From the NCBI RefSeq assembly GCF_000499845.2, contig NC_023757.2, positions 6,606,118 to 6,670,117 of the forward strand: a stretch of 64,000 nucleotides of DNA. Direction: 5' to 3'. The position numbers and the translations under genes are program-made. A model generated the notes under the pieces. The model did no database searches. It saw nothing but the letters and a program-made list of their open reading frames with translations, and was not told the DNA's origin. The DNA is from Phaseolus vulgaris (Eukaryota; Streptophyta; Magnoliopsida; Fabales; Fabaceae). Below are positions 35,273 through 47,759 of the stretch, piece after piece (positions within the stretch are counted from its first letter, which is position 1; each line of letters starts with the position of its first letter).

Positions 35273-37610
35273 GTATGGTTTTATGCCTGGCATGGAGAGA
35301 CATCCGAATTGTTAATTAAAGAGACCAATAAATAAATAAACTAATAATAATAGACAAAACAATAATTAAGCTAGTGAAGAACAGTTTCTTAATGATAGTT
35401 GTAGGTCAACTTGATGTTGTCGTTAGATAAGGTCTTGGTCATTAAAGAACTTAAATCATATGTTCTCTTCTTCATTTAGGATGAAAATGTAATATGATGA
35501 GAAGATATATGAATTTTAGAAAACAAAATTGAGTTTTCGCTTTATGAAAACTTTATATAGTTATGAGTTATAAGAATTTAAATTTAATCTTATTAGGATA
35601 ACTTGTGATGATCAACCTTGTGATTTATCACTCACCTTCCCGATTTTCTCAAGTGTGACATCATATCCTTCCTCAAACTGAATATTAGAACAATCTTCCT
35701 TTTTGTGTTTTATTCAACAACTTTGTTGATTAATTTTTTGAAAAAAAAACTCTCCATATGTATTTTAAGACTATTTACTATTGATGCCAAATATTCTTTA
35801 TAAGAAAAAACAAATGATTTTCTTGCTTCTTGTAAAATTAATAAATGTGAGTGGTTTGAAATGTTTTTTTTTTTATCCAAATTCCATCCTAGATACTAAA
35901 AGTTTTTAGTAAAAAATAGATATTGTTATAAAGATGAAGATATTATTAAATGAGTCTTATTTATCAATAAAAAATGAATAAATTAAAAGTGATCTTTAAT
36001 TTCAATAATCATAATAATAAGAAAGGTGAAATTATCTAAATATGTCGAACGTGTACCGTTATACGTTGCTTGAGGAAGTGTCTAAACAAATAGAGTAGAA
36101 ACATGAAAATATTGTTACATCGATATTTGTTTTTTCTATTTCAAATGTGTCCAATATACGATCACATGCCCACTATGTTCATCAATATTTTGTTATCATA
36201 TGATTTAAAATATTTACTTACATTTATAGTGCTTTTTCTATTGTCCTAAAAAACTATCTGTTTTCCCTTCTTTTATTGATAATTTTTATTTTTAAACAAA
36301 AACGGTTAATTTATTTTGGATCTTGATATTTTTATATTTAACTCTTTTCCTACTTTCACTTAACAACTAACAATATTATTATTTTAATAATTTTTATATA
36401 ATTTAATTACAAATTTATTTTTTACTATAAACCATCACAAGAAACTCTAGGGATGCCAATGTATAGTTTATTTATTTGTTTTTATAGATCTTATATTTTG
36501 ACAAATTTAAATTGATACCACCTCTAATAACTTTTTACAATTTTTTTATTTAATAATTTATTTCTTTATATATAAATTTAATATTCAAAATTCAAAATAA
36601 CTTACGTGACAAGACATAAGTTTCAAGTTATGAAAAAACAATATTGTTATCCAAACCATTTTATAATTATTATTTTTTAATTGAAAAAAATATAATAATC
36701 TTTCTATCCATTTTACTTTCTTTTCTATTAAGGATTACACGTGGATGAATGTTAGTTTGTTTTCACTTATTTGAAAAGATATGTGATAACATTCTTCATT
36801 TACGAGGAAAAAAAGACTAGGAAGGTCGAATTGTACAATGAGAATTTTATGTTTTAAATTTTGTTTTATTGAACATAATTGATTCTCCTTATTTGTTATA
36901 ATCGATTATCTTTTTATTTTTAGGTTTATAAAATTGTTTGTTCTCTTTGATCATTAACTAGAAATTATATGTACTAAGAGTCTAGATTTATGTTTTTTTT
37001 TATCATGGAAATAAATTAAAGAAAAGTGTTATATGATTGCCATTTGAAGCCACGAGCGTTAGAGGAAATCGATTATGAACTTTTTGTTAGGAGCAAAATC
37101 TTTTTAAAATGGAATATGCATGAGAAAAGAGTTGAAACTGTACTATGTAAACTGAATTTAGATTATAGTTGAAAATAAATTATATTTGTTAATACGAATT
37201 TATGTTGATATGTAATTTATGCATGTAATTAGAAATATATTAAATTTATATTTATAAATAATTTTTTTTATTAATTTTAAATAAAATTATAATCATACAA
37301 TTTCATCAATTAAAATAATTTTTTTTATCAATTAGTTGAAAAAATCTCTTTTTTTTTTGTTCTTTTTTTTCCTTTCTTCAAATTCAGTAGTTTCCCTCCT
37401 TAAAACAAAGAAAGCATAAAGCATAAAAGATTATCTCTTTTGAAGTGGGGTAAATTTGCTATGATATAATTTTGGCTCCTTGAACTACCAGCATTAAACA
37501 TGCAGCAATAACATAATTAAAGCAAAGATAGAAGGGCCATCCTCATCATCTTATACATTCTGCACGTTCAACACATGATTGCTCTCTCCACCATCTAGCT
37601 CTTACCAGCT
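35273..37610. other. Possible copia LTR, then intergenic DNA
   Basis: 35273-35730 could be the 3' LTR of the copia fragment (starts TGTATGG after the polypurine tract), but no partner LTR is present. 35730-37610 is AT-rich with no gene. It holds ATAATCGATTAT at 36896-36911 and AATCGATTATG near 37066, as in the cluster at 57.5 kb. Confidence 0.4.
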
Positions 37611-37618
37611 CCTCACTA

Positions 37619-37627
37619 CTATATATT
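37619..37627 (+). promoter_or_regulatory. TATA box of the BURP gene
   Basis: CTATATATT lies 75-80 bases upstream of the ATG at 37698. The 5' UTR that follows is CT/CA-rich. Confidence 0.6.
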
Positions 37628-37697
37628 TCTGCAAAATCCCACCAACATTCTCCACTTCTTTCTCGCTTCAATCACTAAGAAGAAGCAGAAAAAACAC

Positions 37698-39667
37698 ATG
37701 CACAACAACATGATAAATACTCTCTTTCTCCTCCTCCTCCTTCTCTCACTACTCACTGTAATCACACTTTCCCTTAACTCTCATTGCTTCAAAACGCACT
37801 TTTTCTTATTCTGTTATAGTCTTATGTTTACGTATAACATGTGTGCCTGCAGGTTGCTTTCGGTGGTCGCAACATACAAGATAAAAACCCGTTTACTCCA
37901 AAGGCTTCTGTGGCACGCTACTGGGACAACCATGTCCGCAACACCTTGCCAAAGCCCTCATTCCTACTTTCCAAGGCCTCCCCAATGACCGCCGCTGACA
38001 CCGCCACTTTTGCAAAGCTTGCCGCCGCCAACACCCTCTCTACGCGCTTGCCGGAGTTCTGCTCCGCCGCTCACCTTCTCTGCTTCCCGGAGGTGCGTCC
38101 AAGCCTGGAGAAACACACCCAAGACGAGAATTTTCAAACCTACAACGACGGCCAGAACTTCACCAACTACGGAACGGCTAGAGGAGGCGGAATCGACACC
38201 TTCAAGAACTACTCCAACGACCTCCTCAGCATTCCTGTCAACGATTTCCGTCGATACAGCCGCGGAGCCGCCGGCCACGAAGAAACCTTCACCGGCTATG
38301 CCAGCGGCACCAACGTCGCCGACCAGAGCTTCCACACGTACGGCACCAACAGCGCCGGAGGCTCCGGTGAGTTCAAAAACTACTCCAGCGATTCAAACGT
38401 CCCCGACCTGCGGTTTTCCACCTACTCCGACTCCACCGCTGGGAGGACACAGTCGTTCTCCCGCTACAGCGAGGACGGAAACTCAGGCGGGCAGACATTT
38501 CAGAGCTATGGAAAGAATTCCGCCGGTGCTGAGAACGAGTTTACTGGCTACGGAACAAACTCCAACGTTGCCTCCTCTGGTTTCACGAACTACGGATCGA
38601 AAGGCACGGGTCCCAACGACACGTTCGCGAACTATGGCGTGGATATGAACGTCCCTGAAATAACCTTCAAGAGTTATGCAGACGGAACGCATGGTGGCAC
38701 TGAGACTTTTGCCAACTACAGGGACCAGTCCAACGTTGGTGACGACACCTTCCAATCCTATGCTAAGAACACCAAAGAAGGGACCCAAGTGGATTTCAAA
38801 AACTACGGTAACTCCGCCAACCCAGGTACCGACACTTTCAAAGGCTACGCCAAAGGAGCCGAAGGGGATCATAAGGTTGGCTTCACCGGCTACGGCGTCA
38901 ACACCAACGCTACCTTTAAGGACTACGCCAAAGAGGGTGTTTCCTTCGCTTCTTACAACACCTCTTCTTCAAATCTCGGTGGCAGTTTGGTAAAAAGGTG
39001 GGTTGAACCGGGTAAGTTCTTTCGCGAGAGCATGCTGAAGGAAGGAAGCGTGATGGGTATGCCAGATATAAGAGATAAAATGCCACAAAGATCATTTCTT
39101 CCCCGCTCCATTCTGATGAAATTGCCCTTCTCTTCTTCAAAGATTGAGGAGCTGAAGAGCGTGTTTAAGGTGTCTGATAACTCGTCCATGGAGAAGATGA
39201 TGACGGATTCTCTGGGTGAGTGCGAGAGAGCACCGAGCGTGGGAGAGATCAAACGTTGTGTGGGGTCTGTGGAGGATATGATTGATTTTGCAACCTCTGT
39301 TTTGGGTCACAATGTTGGAGTTTGGACCACTCAGAACGTAAACGGGTTCAGCAAGAATGTGATGGTGGGTCGGGTCAAAGGAATGAACGGTGGCAAGGTG
39401 ACCAAATCAGTGTCTTGCCACCAGAGCTTGTTCCCTTATCTCCTCTACTACTGTCACTCCGTTCCTAAGGTTCGGGTCTACGAAGCGGATCTCTTGGATC
39501 CCGAATCCAAGGCGAAGATTAACCACGGTGTTGCTATATGTCACTTGGACACCACTGCATGGAGCCCCACCCACGGTGCATTCGTGGCTCTCGGGTCGAG
39601 TCCGGGTCGGATCGAAGTATGCCATTGGATCTTCGAGAATGACATGACTTGGACCGTTGCTGACTGA
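37698..39667 (+). CDS. BURP-domain protein, polygalacturonase-1 non-catalytic beta-subunit type
   Basis: Exon 1 is 37698-37757 (20 codons, the hydrophobic signal peptide MHNNMINTLFLLLLLLSLLT). The intron 37758-37852 has GT..AG borders in phase 0. Exon 2 is 37853-39667, giving 624 residues. After a short N-terminal segment (21-113) come 21 FxxY repeats (about 114-390, e.g. FQTY, FTNY, FKNY, FTGY), usually spaced by about 14 residues. The BURP domain (about 409-624) has the full signature C542H-X10-C554H-X27-C583H-X25-C610H, 13 residues from the end. Length, order and the intron at the signal-peptide border fit the PG1-beta (PGL) class of BURP proteins, which are secreted, bind the pectic cell wall and modulate polygalacturonase activity and cell expansion. 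The exon is clearly richer in G+C than its surroundings. No lesion is visible, so it is probably functional. Confidence 0.96.
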
Positions 39668-39714
39668 TTGAGGAAACTAGTGTTGGTGATTAGAGTCGGT
39701 TTGCGCCAGCTGCT

Positions 39715-39720
39715 AATAAA
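39715..39720 (+). terminator. Poly(A) signal AATAAA of the BURP gene
   Basis: AATAAA lies 48 bases after the stop codon and is followed by T-rich sequence. Further candidates are absent for the next 200 bases. Confidence 0.5.
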
Positions 39721-39759
39721 ATTGAAAGCTGTCTCCACCTCATCATGTTAATGTGTTTT

Positions 39760-41570
39760 TTCATTTTTAGTTTCTCGTACTTCAAACAAAATAACTAAAT
39801 GGTTTCACCTTCTGGAAGAAACCACGTGTTATGTTGTAATCACTTAATTTAAACGTTAGCAACTGTATTTGTACTTGTTTGTTTAATGGCTTCCTTGGTC
39901 TTATCATTTAAATGTCTGGAAATTTTATTTAGATTAGAGTACATAATATTATAATAAAGGGTGGTGATATATTGCCACTATATATTATATATTATATGAT
40001 ATAAATAAATTAATATTTTAATCATATTTAATTTATTTTTTAATTTAAAATATTAGATTATTATAATGGTTTATCAAATTTTCCTATAATAAAAAAGCTC
40101 TCATAAACGACTTCAGTTATTAAAAGTTTAGGGAAAAATCGTGCAAGTTTTACACAACTAATTTACACTAAATTCGTGGTGGCTTAGATCGACTTTTGGT
40201 GATTTTTTCTGTTTAATTCATTTATACGTGAATTGATTTTTGGCTAGAGTAAATTATGCATGTGTTTATTTATTTTTTAATTATTAATTCTTAATTGAAT
40301 TGAGTTATTGTATGTGTTTAAAAAGAAGAGGGAGAGTTCATATATGAAAGTGGATGAGGAAAAAAAAATGAAAGAATGAAATAGTTAAGGAAAAAAACAA
40401 AAAAAAAAGGAAAAAATTAAAATCAGTAAAAAATACAAATGATTTCATTAAAAATAATAATTAAAATATTATTTTTTATTATGAATATATTTTGTAATTT
40501 TTGTTTATATTTTATTAATTTTTTTTAAAAAAAGTAGTTCCATATTCGATAAGTGGGATTTTTTTAACAATGACAACGTTATAAAAATAACACATTTGTT
40601 ATGTTAGGGTATATCTTTCTTTAAAGTTATTTCAAAACCCACCAGATTACTTTTCAAGTCGTTTGGGTTTTAATTTTGTATGATGGCAAAATAAATGGAA
40701 CTTATAATTTTGAATAGAAAATAAGAGAGCAATAAGAAAAAGTATCAATGAAAAGTGTAATTAAAAAGTTATGAATAAAAATTGAAATAAAAGTTGAACT
40801 TCAATATTATTATAAGAGATTAATAATTTATTTATGCCGTGTTAAGGATGTGTTCTTCTTTGTGGTTTCGATCTTTTTTTTTTTTTTTTGAGAAACTATA
40901 GATAGAGGAGGAGGAGGTAGAATTGCATCATCGTTGTTGTGATCATCATTTTGACCTTGATCATCTGACCCTTGTGAGGGCATTGTCGAACAATAGTAAT
41001 GTAGGGATGAAGACGACTACAATGTAGATGGAGGGGTGAATGTGGAAGTTCCGAACATATTTGGTTGATCGGAAAAGCATTCTATTGACATGGAAATAAG
41101 TTGCATGTGGACGAAACCCCTTGCATTAGAGACTGGAAAAACACAGGGTGATGATAATCCATGAATTTGTTGGCAATGGATGTGGAAGATCGGAATGAAT
41201 GCATTGACCAAATGAATGGTGATGAAAATGTTAAGCATGAGAAGAAGAGCCAACATGTTGATACGGAGGTTGGGGGTGGGGTTGGTAACTCACTTATGGC
41301 GTGTCATATTATCAATAAAGAATGGAAGTTGATAGAAAAGTAAAAGTACATGATGAAATAGGTTAGTAATTGAGCTTACATTGTCGTCAACAGTTTGTTG
41401 TGACAATGATATATGTAGCAGATGGTGTTGTTAATGTACCATTGCATGTACGTGGTGGTGTCATGCAAATGTACAATTGTCTGCACATAGGCACCAAATT
41501 GCCACGGGTGAAGTTGGTAACAGGTTCTTCATCATTGGAAAGACCCAAGAGGGCCGACACATCTTCTAAC
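39760..41570. other. Intergenic DNA; unassigned less AT-rich part at 40.9-41.57 kb
   Basis: 39760-40860 is AT-rich without signals. 40900-41570 has balanced composition and broken frames on the plus strand (for example VDGGVNVEVPNIFG.. and ALETGKTQGDDN near 41030-41150), which suggests old coding or transposon DNA. I do not recognise the family. Confidence 0.4.
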
Positions 41571-41572
41571 AT

Positions 41573-43440
41573 TTTTTTATCAACAAAAGAATAAATACAT
41601 AAATGTGGAGCATTTTAGGGATGTTTCAATCCTATTACACACAAATGTTTTGATTCCTGCATAACCTTAAAAAAATCAACAACCATCCCAGACTAGTGAC
41701 CTAACAAAATATGTAAATACATGAAAAAACAACTAACTAGTTTTCATACATCCATACACAATTCCAACAGCAATACAAGTATAGGAATCCTAAAAAGCTA
41801 ATGAATCCAATCAGTGAAAACAAAACCAAAATAACAACATAGATTTAACAACATATACACTCCCTAAACAAGTATATTTTTCTCTATGATCCATAGGTTT
41901 TAATTTCGAATAGTACCACCCCCACAACCTATTCCTCACTTCAGCTATTGTATAAACCAATATGACACTTGATTGAACCAGCATCACCATTAAAAGCACA
42001 ATTGAAGAAACCTTCAGGCTTTGTGTGACAATACAAGCTAAGGCACAAATCTCATTCTTAGGGATGCTAATATGATCTTATAGTTGTCACTGCCTCTTCT
42101 TCAAATATTATCATGCCCATGCTCTTCAAATGGTCATAACAACCCACCCTCCTAATGCTCCAACAAAAGCCTAAGAATTGCTTACCTGTAAGGTGTAGTA
42201 GAGAAAACATCCTGCTATAGTTGGTTTGGTTTGTCCTTGCTATGGCCCTCTTAGTGCATATCTCCAAACCTTCGTGTTAGTTGCACCTCACATAACCCCT
42301 AGCTACTTCATACTCATGCCCATATATCACTCCTTGAAGACTCCTCCAACCCACAATACTTCCTCACCATATATCTGCACATAATGAAAAAATTGATAAT
42401 GCACTTGCACGTAATACGTTCACAACCAGACCGAGGACCATCATGTATTTTAAACCAAGAAAATGCGTAGAATGAATAAAAACTAAGAAAATCACAACAT
42501 TTTTAGACATAGCTTGGGCATTGTACCCAATTTGAATAAGAAAATTGTGCCTTAGGTCTCTTATGTTTTAGCCATGTCCAGGCATTCAGTTGAGCCAAAC
42601 AAATTCCTTACTTAAAGACTACTTATTCCTATGATTGCAGATTGTCCAAACAGTTGCTATCCATAGTGCTTTCCAAGATCTATTATGTTTTTCAAACAAA
42701 TCCGTTAAATGAAAATGTTAGAAGTTCTAAATTAGATTTTCATGATGCATAGTGTACACCTACCCAATTATCACACATAGCTCAAATGTTATGTGTTACA
42801 TTACATCCAACAAAAAAGTGTGTTGTATTTTCGGTTCCACCTAACACAATTCACAAAAGGTATTAGGTATGTCTACTTCTCTATATATAAGGTTAGCCTT
42901 AGTAGGAATTCTATCTCTAAGCACCCTCCAAATACCATGTTTTGCAGCTAAAGGGTCTTTAATGTCTAAAGAATGTTACACCAAATACCTCTATTCTCCT
43001 TCTCACCTTGCATATGTGATTCAAGACACTTATAAGTTGAACTCACATAATATTGTAAATTGTCTTCTCTCCCCCATTCTCATTCATCTTTGTGATCCTT
43101 ATTAAGTATTATGGTTTTGAGCTTCTGCATCAATTCTTCTTCTAGTATCGCTTCCCAAGCAAATCTTTCGCGTGTACAAGGTATCTTTCACTCCCATATT
43201 TGATTCTCCCACCCCACTACCTCTTCAATTGTTGTATCCTTACCCTCTGAGATTCCATAAAGTCTAGGATGCCCCTGTAAGCCATACATCATCCCAAAGT
43301 TTTAATCTCTTCCTAGATTCTCTTATTCTTTTCACGAATGACTTCTATAAATCTCGCTTTACAATAACTTCATTTTTCTCGTTGGACACTTGATAAGGAA
43401 ACTTTTCCTTGTTCTCCTCTGTGTCTTGATGGTCCCTCAA
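41573..43440 (-). mobile_element. LINE retrotransposon remnant with 3' tail
   Basis: Minus-strand pieces of plant LINE ORF2 C-terminus: ERFAWEAILEEELMQKLK (about 43175-43120), KIQHTFLLDV (zf-RVT, 42830), HNRSWKALWIATVWTICNHRNK (42690-42620) and FVWLN (42600), with stops and shifts between. The 3' tail near 41573-41640 has oligo-A (minus) plus the conserved phrase AACAAAAGAATAAATA and a hairpin remnant at 41607-41627. The start side is truncated or unrecognised. Confidence 0.7.
41607..41627 (-). repeat. LINE 3'-end hairpin, copy 2 (decayed)
   Basis: Plus strand GGAGCAT, loop TTTAGGG, ATGTTTC. Two of seven pairs are lost in the sense strand, but layout and loop match the 48.3 kb copy. Confidence 0.5.
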
Positions 43441-43450
43441 ATCATATTAG

Positions 43451-43900
43451 CACTACAAGAAAATTATGAAATAGTAACCAAATTTAGATACAAAAAATAA
43501 TTAGTCACTATATTAACTAAATTAGATACTATTTTAGAGACTAAAATATTATTGGTATCTAAAGTGGTTTCTATTATTAATAAAAAATTATAAAATGGTT
43601 GCTAAATTTGTATCTAAGTTAGCCACCAAGGTTTTAGCTACTAATATTTTAGATTCTAAATTAGTTTCTAAAAGATTAATAAAGACTAATTTAGACTATA
43701 AAGTAGTTAGTAGCTAAAATTTTGGTAGCTAATGGTTAGATACCAACTTAGAAACTATTTTATAATTTTTTTTATTAATAATAGAAACTACTTTAGATAC
43801 CAATAATTTTTTTAGTTTATAAAATGGTCTCTAATTTAGTCAAATAGTAACTAATTATTTTGGTTTCTAAAATTAGTTTCTATATTATTTTCTTGTACAG
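43451..43900. mobile_element. CACTA fold-back MITE
   Basis: About 450 bases. It starts CACTACAAGAAAATTATGAA and ends ..TTTTCTTGTACAG, with the last three bases mutated. The two halves are inverted repeats with AAGGTTTTAGCTAC and its complement near the centre. No matching 3-base flanks are visible. It is closer to the copy at 44169-44618 than to those at 2.3, 27.5 and 48.5 kb. Confidence 0.8.
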
Positions 43901-44168
43901 GAAACCTTTGTGATTATAAGTGATTTAATATTTTCAATATCTCAAAGCAAATATATCACTCAATAAAAATTTATTAATATCCTAGAAATTAATTCAAAAT
44001 ACATAATTAATATATTCAAGTTAATTATCTAGATTAACTTTTTTTCATTATCTCATGATTTCTCTGAATATATTCCACAAAATATTTTCAAACACATTTA
44101 AATTTCAATTAAGTATAATTGTGGTTTTACAAAATTCTTCTATATAGATATATCAAAATAAGCTCATA

Positions 44169-44618
44169 CACTACAAGAAAGTTATTAAATAACAACCAAA
44201 TTTAGAGACAAAAAATAATTAGTTACTATATTGACTAAATTAGATACTAATTTAGAGATTAAAAAATTATTAGTATCTAAAGTGGTTTTTATTATTAATA
44301 AAAATTTATAAAATGGTTTCTAAATTGGTATCTAAATTAGCTACTTAGATTTTAGCTATTAATATGTTAGATTCTAAATTAGTTTCTAAAAGACTATTAG
44401 AGACTAATTTAGAATATAAAGTAGTAAGTAGCTAAAACTTTGGTAGCTAATGGTTAGATATCAATTTAGAAACCATTTTATAAATTTTTATTAATAATAG
44501 AAACTACTTTTAATACCAATAATTTTTTAGTTTATAAAATTATCTCTAATTTAGTAAAATGGTAACTAATTATTTTGGTCTCTAAAATTAGTTTCTATTT
44601 AATGATTTTCTTGTAGTG
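44169..44618. mobile_element. CACTA fold-back MITE
   Basis: 450 bases, starting CACTACAAGAAAGTTATTAA and ending ..ATGATTTTCTTGTAGTG. ATA target duplication on both sides (44166-44168 and 44619-44621). Same length and subfamily as 43451-43900, only 268 bases away. Confidence 0.87.
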
Positions 44619-44621
44619 ATA

Positions 44622-45465
44622 ACGTTTTCAATATATTAGATAGAGTAGTCACAAGATATATTCATTGAAACTTGTTTGAAAATATTCTAGGGTTTTAATT
44701 AAAACACTACATTTTGAAAAAATATGATTTGTATAATTTAACATAATCAAAATTCGTTTAGAACATTTGAATATCACATGTAAAAGTGACAAGACTAAGT
44801 ATGGAATTATAAACTCAAATCAATCTTATTGTACTCTATAGATTTATAGAAACTAAAGTTTGATCCAAAACGATAAGAGTTTAACCGTGCTAAGCTTCGC
44901 TGAGTTACATTCTACATGTAGTGTGTTATCCAATACTCTGGTTATTCTTCTCTAGAATGAAGATCTTCTTGAATATATTTTGTACATGCTATTTTCCTAA
45001 AATTATCTTCTTCATTAGGCCTACAAAAGATAGATAAAACTCAATTATGTCCATTGACCAATAAGTATTTGAGCAAGACTTTAGATCTTCATTCTATTAC
45101 CTATTATGTGAATATTGTGTCTGGATGGATTTTTCATCATAACAGCATATGATTTGAAATTTTTTCATCATTTAATTAAATAAGTATAGAGTCTTTACTC
45201 CATATTAACATGTAAATTATGAAGAGTGGTAAAACAAATTATACAAACAAGAAGAACATAAATATGACATAGATAAAGGGATAGAGAAAAATTTTACATA
45301 AAGGATTAAATAAATAACTTAAAGAATTAAGAGACCATTCAATAAAAAAATATTAATCTCCTTGTTTTTATTGAAGTTATGTATAAGATTAGTAAAGTTT
45401 GTAATTGTGTGAAAATTTAGCTAATATTGTCTTTAAAGTAATATTATTCCTATATAATATTTTAA
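44622..45465. other. Intergenic DNA, no gene seen
   Basis: AT-rich with no convincing frame, RNA gene or element termini. Confidence 0.45.
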
Positions 45466-45470
45466 GACCA

Positions 45471-46281
45471 TTAAGGGTGGCAATGTGAGGCAGACTATGT
45501 GGGTCGGTCTGGAGTTCACTACCAAAAAGTGCAGGGCAGACTCATTAATCTAGTCCGCCAACCTATAACCCGCGCGAGTCAACAACAGGATGGGGCGAGT
45601 TGTCCGTTGGCCCGCATAAATAAAAAAAAAAATATTTAACTTTTTTTGTAAAAAAAATCATACCCTATTCTTCCATTATTGCAGTGTAACCTTTATTTTA
45701 TTTTATTTTATTTAAAAATAAATAAATTTAATGCACTAAAAAAATGAATATTTTATTTTAATCATATAAATGAGTTAGTATTAAAAGTGACATTGGATTT
45801 AGTTTTAAGTAAAGTCTTATATTTAAATTTTTTTTAATAAAAAATAATATAAAGAAAAGATTTTAATGAGATAGTTAAAAAATTAGTCATCTTCATTAAA
45901 ATATTTTGTAGCAAAATTTTGATAAGATACTCTTATACATTTACATACATACATAGAAAAAAATAGATGCAAAGCAAAACTTTAATTATTTTAATCAAGC
46001 CTTCTAACAACCCTTATACTATTTTTACCTTAATTAAATAAATTGAAACACGGATAAAATTTTAATTTTTCAGTAGTAGAAATAATATTTTTTATAATTA
46101 ATAAAATTTTAATTTTTGAAAGAAAAAATTATTATGCGGACTAGTCTGCAGGTCCACGGGTTACTTCTTATACGGGACGGACCACTAAAATGAGTTCGCA
46201 CTCCTAACGCGGAATGAGCCAATACTACCCACATTTTGTAGGTTAAATTGAAAGCGAGTCAGCCTCCATTGTCATATCTAA
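45471..46281. mobile_element. Degenerate hAT MITE related to the one at 33.1 kb
   Basis: The left end TTAAGGGTGGCAATGTGAGG and right end ..CCATTGTCATATCTA are decayed forms of the TAGGGATGGCAAAGCGGG termini. Inside both ends are residual GGGTCGGTC, CCGCGCGAG, CCGCATAA and GGTCCACGGGT phrases. The flanks TAAGACCA and AAAGACTA could be a worn 8-base duplication. Length (about 810) is close to the 826 bases of the fresh copy. Confidence 0.65.
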
Positions 46282-46289
46282 AAGACTAT

Positions 46290-46590
46290 TTTATAACAAA
46301 TGATAATTTCTCTGAGCTGTAAAAACACAGATAAGATCCTCTGAATAATGCACAATGTTATACGATAAAATCGAGCACTCTTTCGATGTGGGATTTTCTA
46401 ATGTCTAATGTTGATCTTGGAGAAAGAGACCGAGTTATTGCGGGGAGTAGGAAAGATTTCTAATTTAGACATGTTAGGTAGTTGCATGCATCAATATTTA
46501 TGGACTGTCCAGAACAAATCTTACGCTAATGAGTTCGAAACAGATAAAAAAGCATGAGTGTATAGTGAGTCCAGATTGTCGAACTACTTT
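46290..46590. other. Spacer, no gene seen
   Basis: Contains a phrase TCGATGTGGGATTTTCTAATG (46393) reminiscent of TRIM LTR ends, but no paired LTR or PBS, so it is left unassigned. Confidence 0.35.
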
Positions 46591-46593
46591 CTA

Positions 46594-46812
46594 TCAAATG
46601 AAATATAACAAATAACTCTTCCTCTCATATTCTTGGAGAAGTGAAAAAGCTATTTCACCAAAAAAAAGAAGTGCAGGTATCAGCATTAATGCGAAACTGC
46701 ATAGAATTGTGACCACACAAAAATTGATACCATAGTCAGGTCCACATTGCACTTGAGAATAGTCCTTTGTTTTACCTTTGGTTGGAACCAACCTAGGGCA
46801 ACTGAAGTGCAT
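46594..46812 (-). CDS. Hypothetical 72-residue membrane protein
   Basis: The ATG at 46812 opens a 72-codon frame. Its N-terminus is short and polar (MHFSCPRLVPTKGKTKDYSQ), followed by VQCGPDYGINF and one strong hydrophobic segment (about residues 31-51, VVTILCSFALMLIPALLFFGE), then a polar tail (LLQEYERKSYLLYFI). A homologous but broken copy exists at 14676-14900. An acceptor-like CAG lies 6 bases upstream of the ATG. I do not recognise the family. Expression and coding status are unproven; the frame is short enough to be chance, though the GPDYG-to-membrane layout looks protein-like. Confidence 0.35.
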   Translation of the reverse strand: MHFSCPRLVPTKGKTKDYSQVQCGPDYGINFCVVTILCSFALMLIPALLFFGEIAFSLLQEYERKSYLLYFI

Positions 46813-47759
46813 TATTATCTGCAACAACTTTCTCTTTCAAGAATGAACTCAATTTCAATACTCTTCTTCATATTTATTAAGGTTCCTCTAAGCTTACAGA
46901 GCATATTGCATTTATCATGCCTTTAAGAAAATCAACTATCATATGTTACCAAAATTACTTTACATCTTGAATATTTGTTTATGTTCATACCCACTATAGA
47001 GATATAATTACAAATTTTCAAACTACTTGTATGTTGAATTCTAAGCACAGTTATAATGGTGAGATAGCTTAAGTGGGTGTCTTGTACAATATTAAATAGT
47101 GTTTTTTTCATTTCCACAATCCTATGTCATTTTTAACATACCCCATATAAAAATTTGAAATAAAGAAACTTATATTTTTAACTACAAACCAATCATATCT
47201 TGTTGTTGATACTGATATGGATGTTAAGAAACTTCACTAATTAGTACTTATATATCTAAGGGATAAATTTTTTATAGGATTGCTTGAAGTTGAAGTTGAG
47301 AAAACAGGTGGAGATGCTCAGCTATAACTTAGTTAATTGAGGGCTGAAGTTTCCCTTGTTCACTAACCATTAAAGGGGATTAGTTAATGGTCACATTAAT
47401 AGTTATCCTTGAAATGAGATACTTTTAGTAACATTTATATTTAAAAAAGTTGGAAAAGGACTGAAAAAATAAAGTTTATCCTCCGATAAAGCTGTATATT
47501 ATAAATAAAGGTGAAATTTGGAATCACTTTTCATGTTTTCATTGTAAAAAGACACATGTACAATAAATCACAGCCCCATTTCTGAATTGAACAGAGAGCC
47601 TTGGTATTGAAGAAAAAGAGTTGAACGAAACTAAAGAAGGATAAAGAGAGAAAAGGAAGGCACGTTCACTTTCTATAAGCCAGCCTTTTCTTTATAGATG
47701 GGCACTACAAATTTGTGCGTGCATGCCTTTCATTGAGCAGAATGAATGAAAGAAGTAAA

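Noticed and set aside
37964..39738. Several frames antisense or shifted to the BURP exon
   Set aside because: Shadows of a GC-richer exon; no independent start context, splice or domain evidence.
42869..43105. 78-codon plus-strand frame with a signal-peptide-like start (MSTSLYIRLALVGIL)
   Set aside because: It is antisense to LINE ORF2 remnants recognised on the minus strand.
46380..46420. Possible third TRIM LTR end (TCGATGTGGGATTTTC)
   Set aside because: No PBS, partner LTR or defined end could be found.
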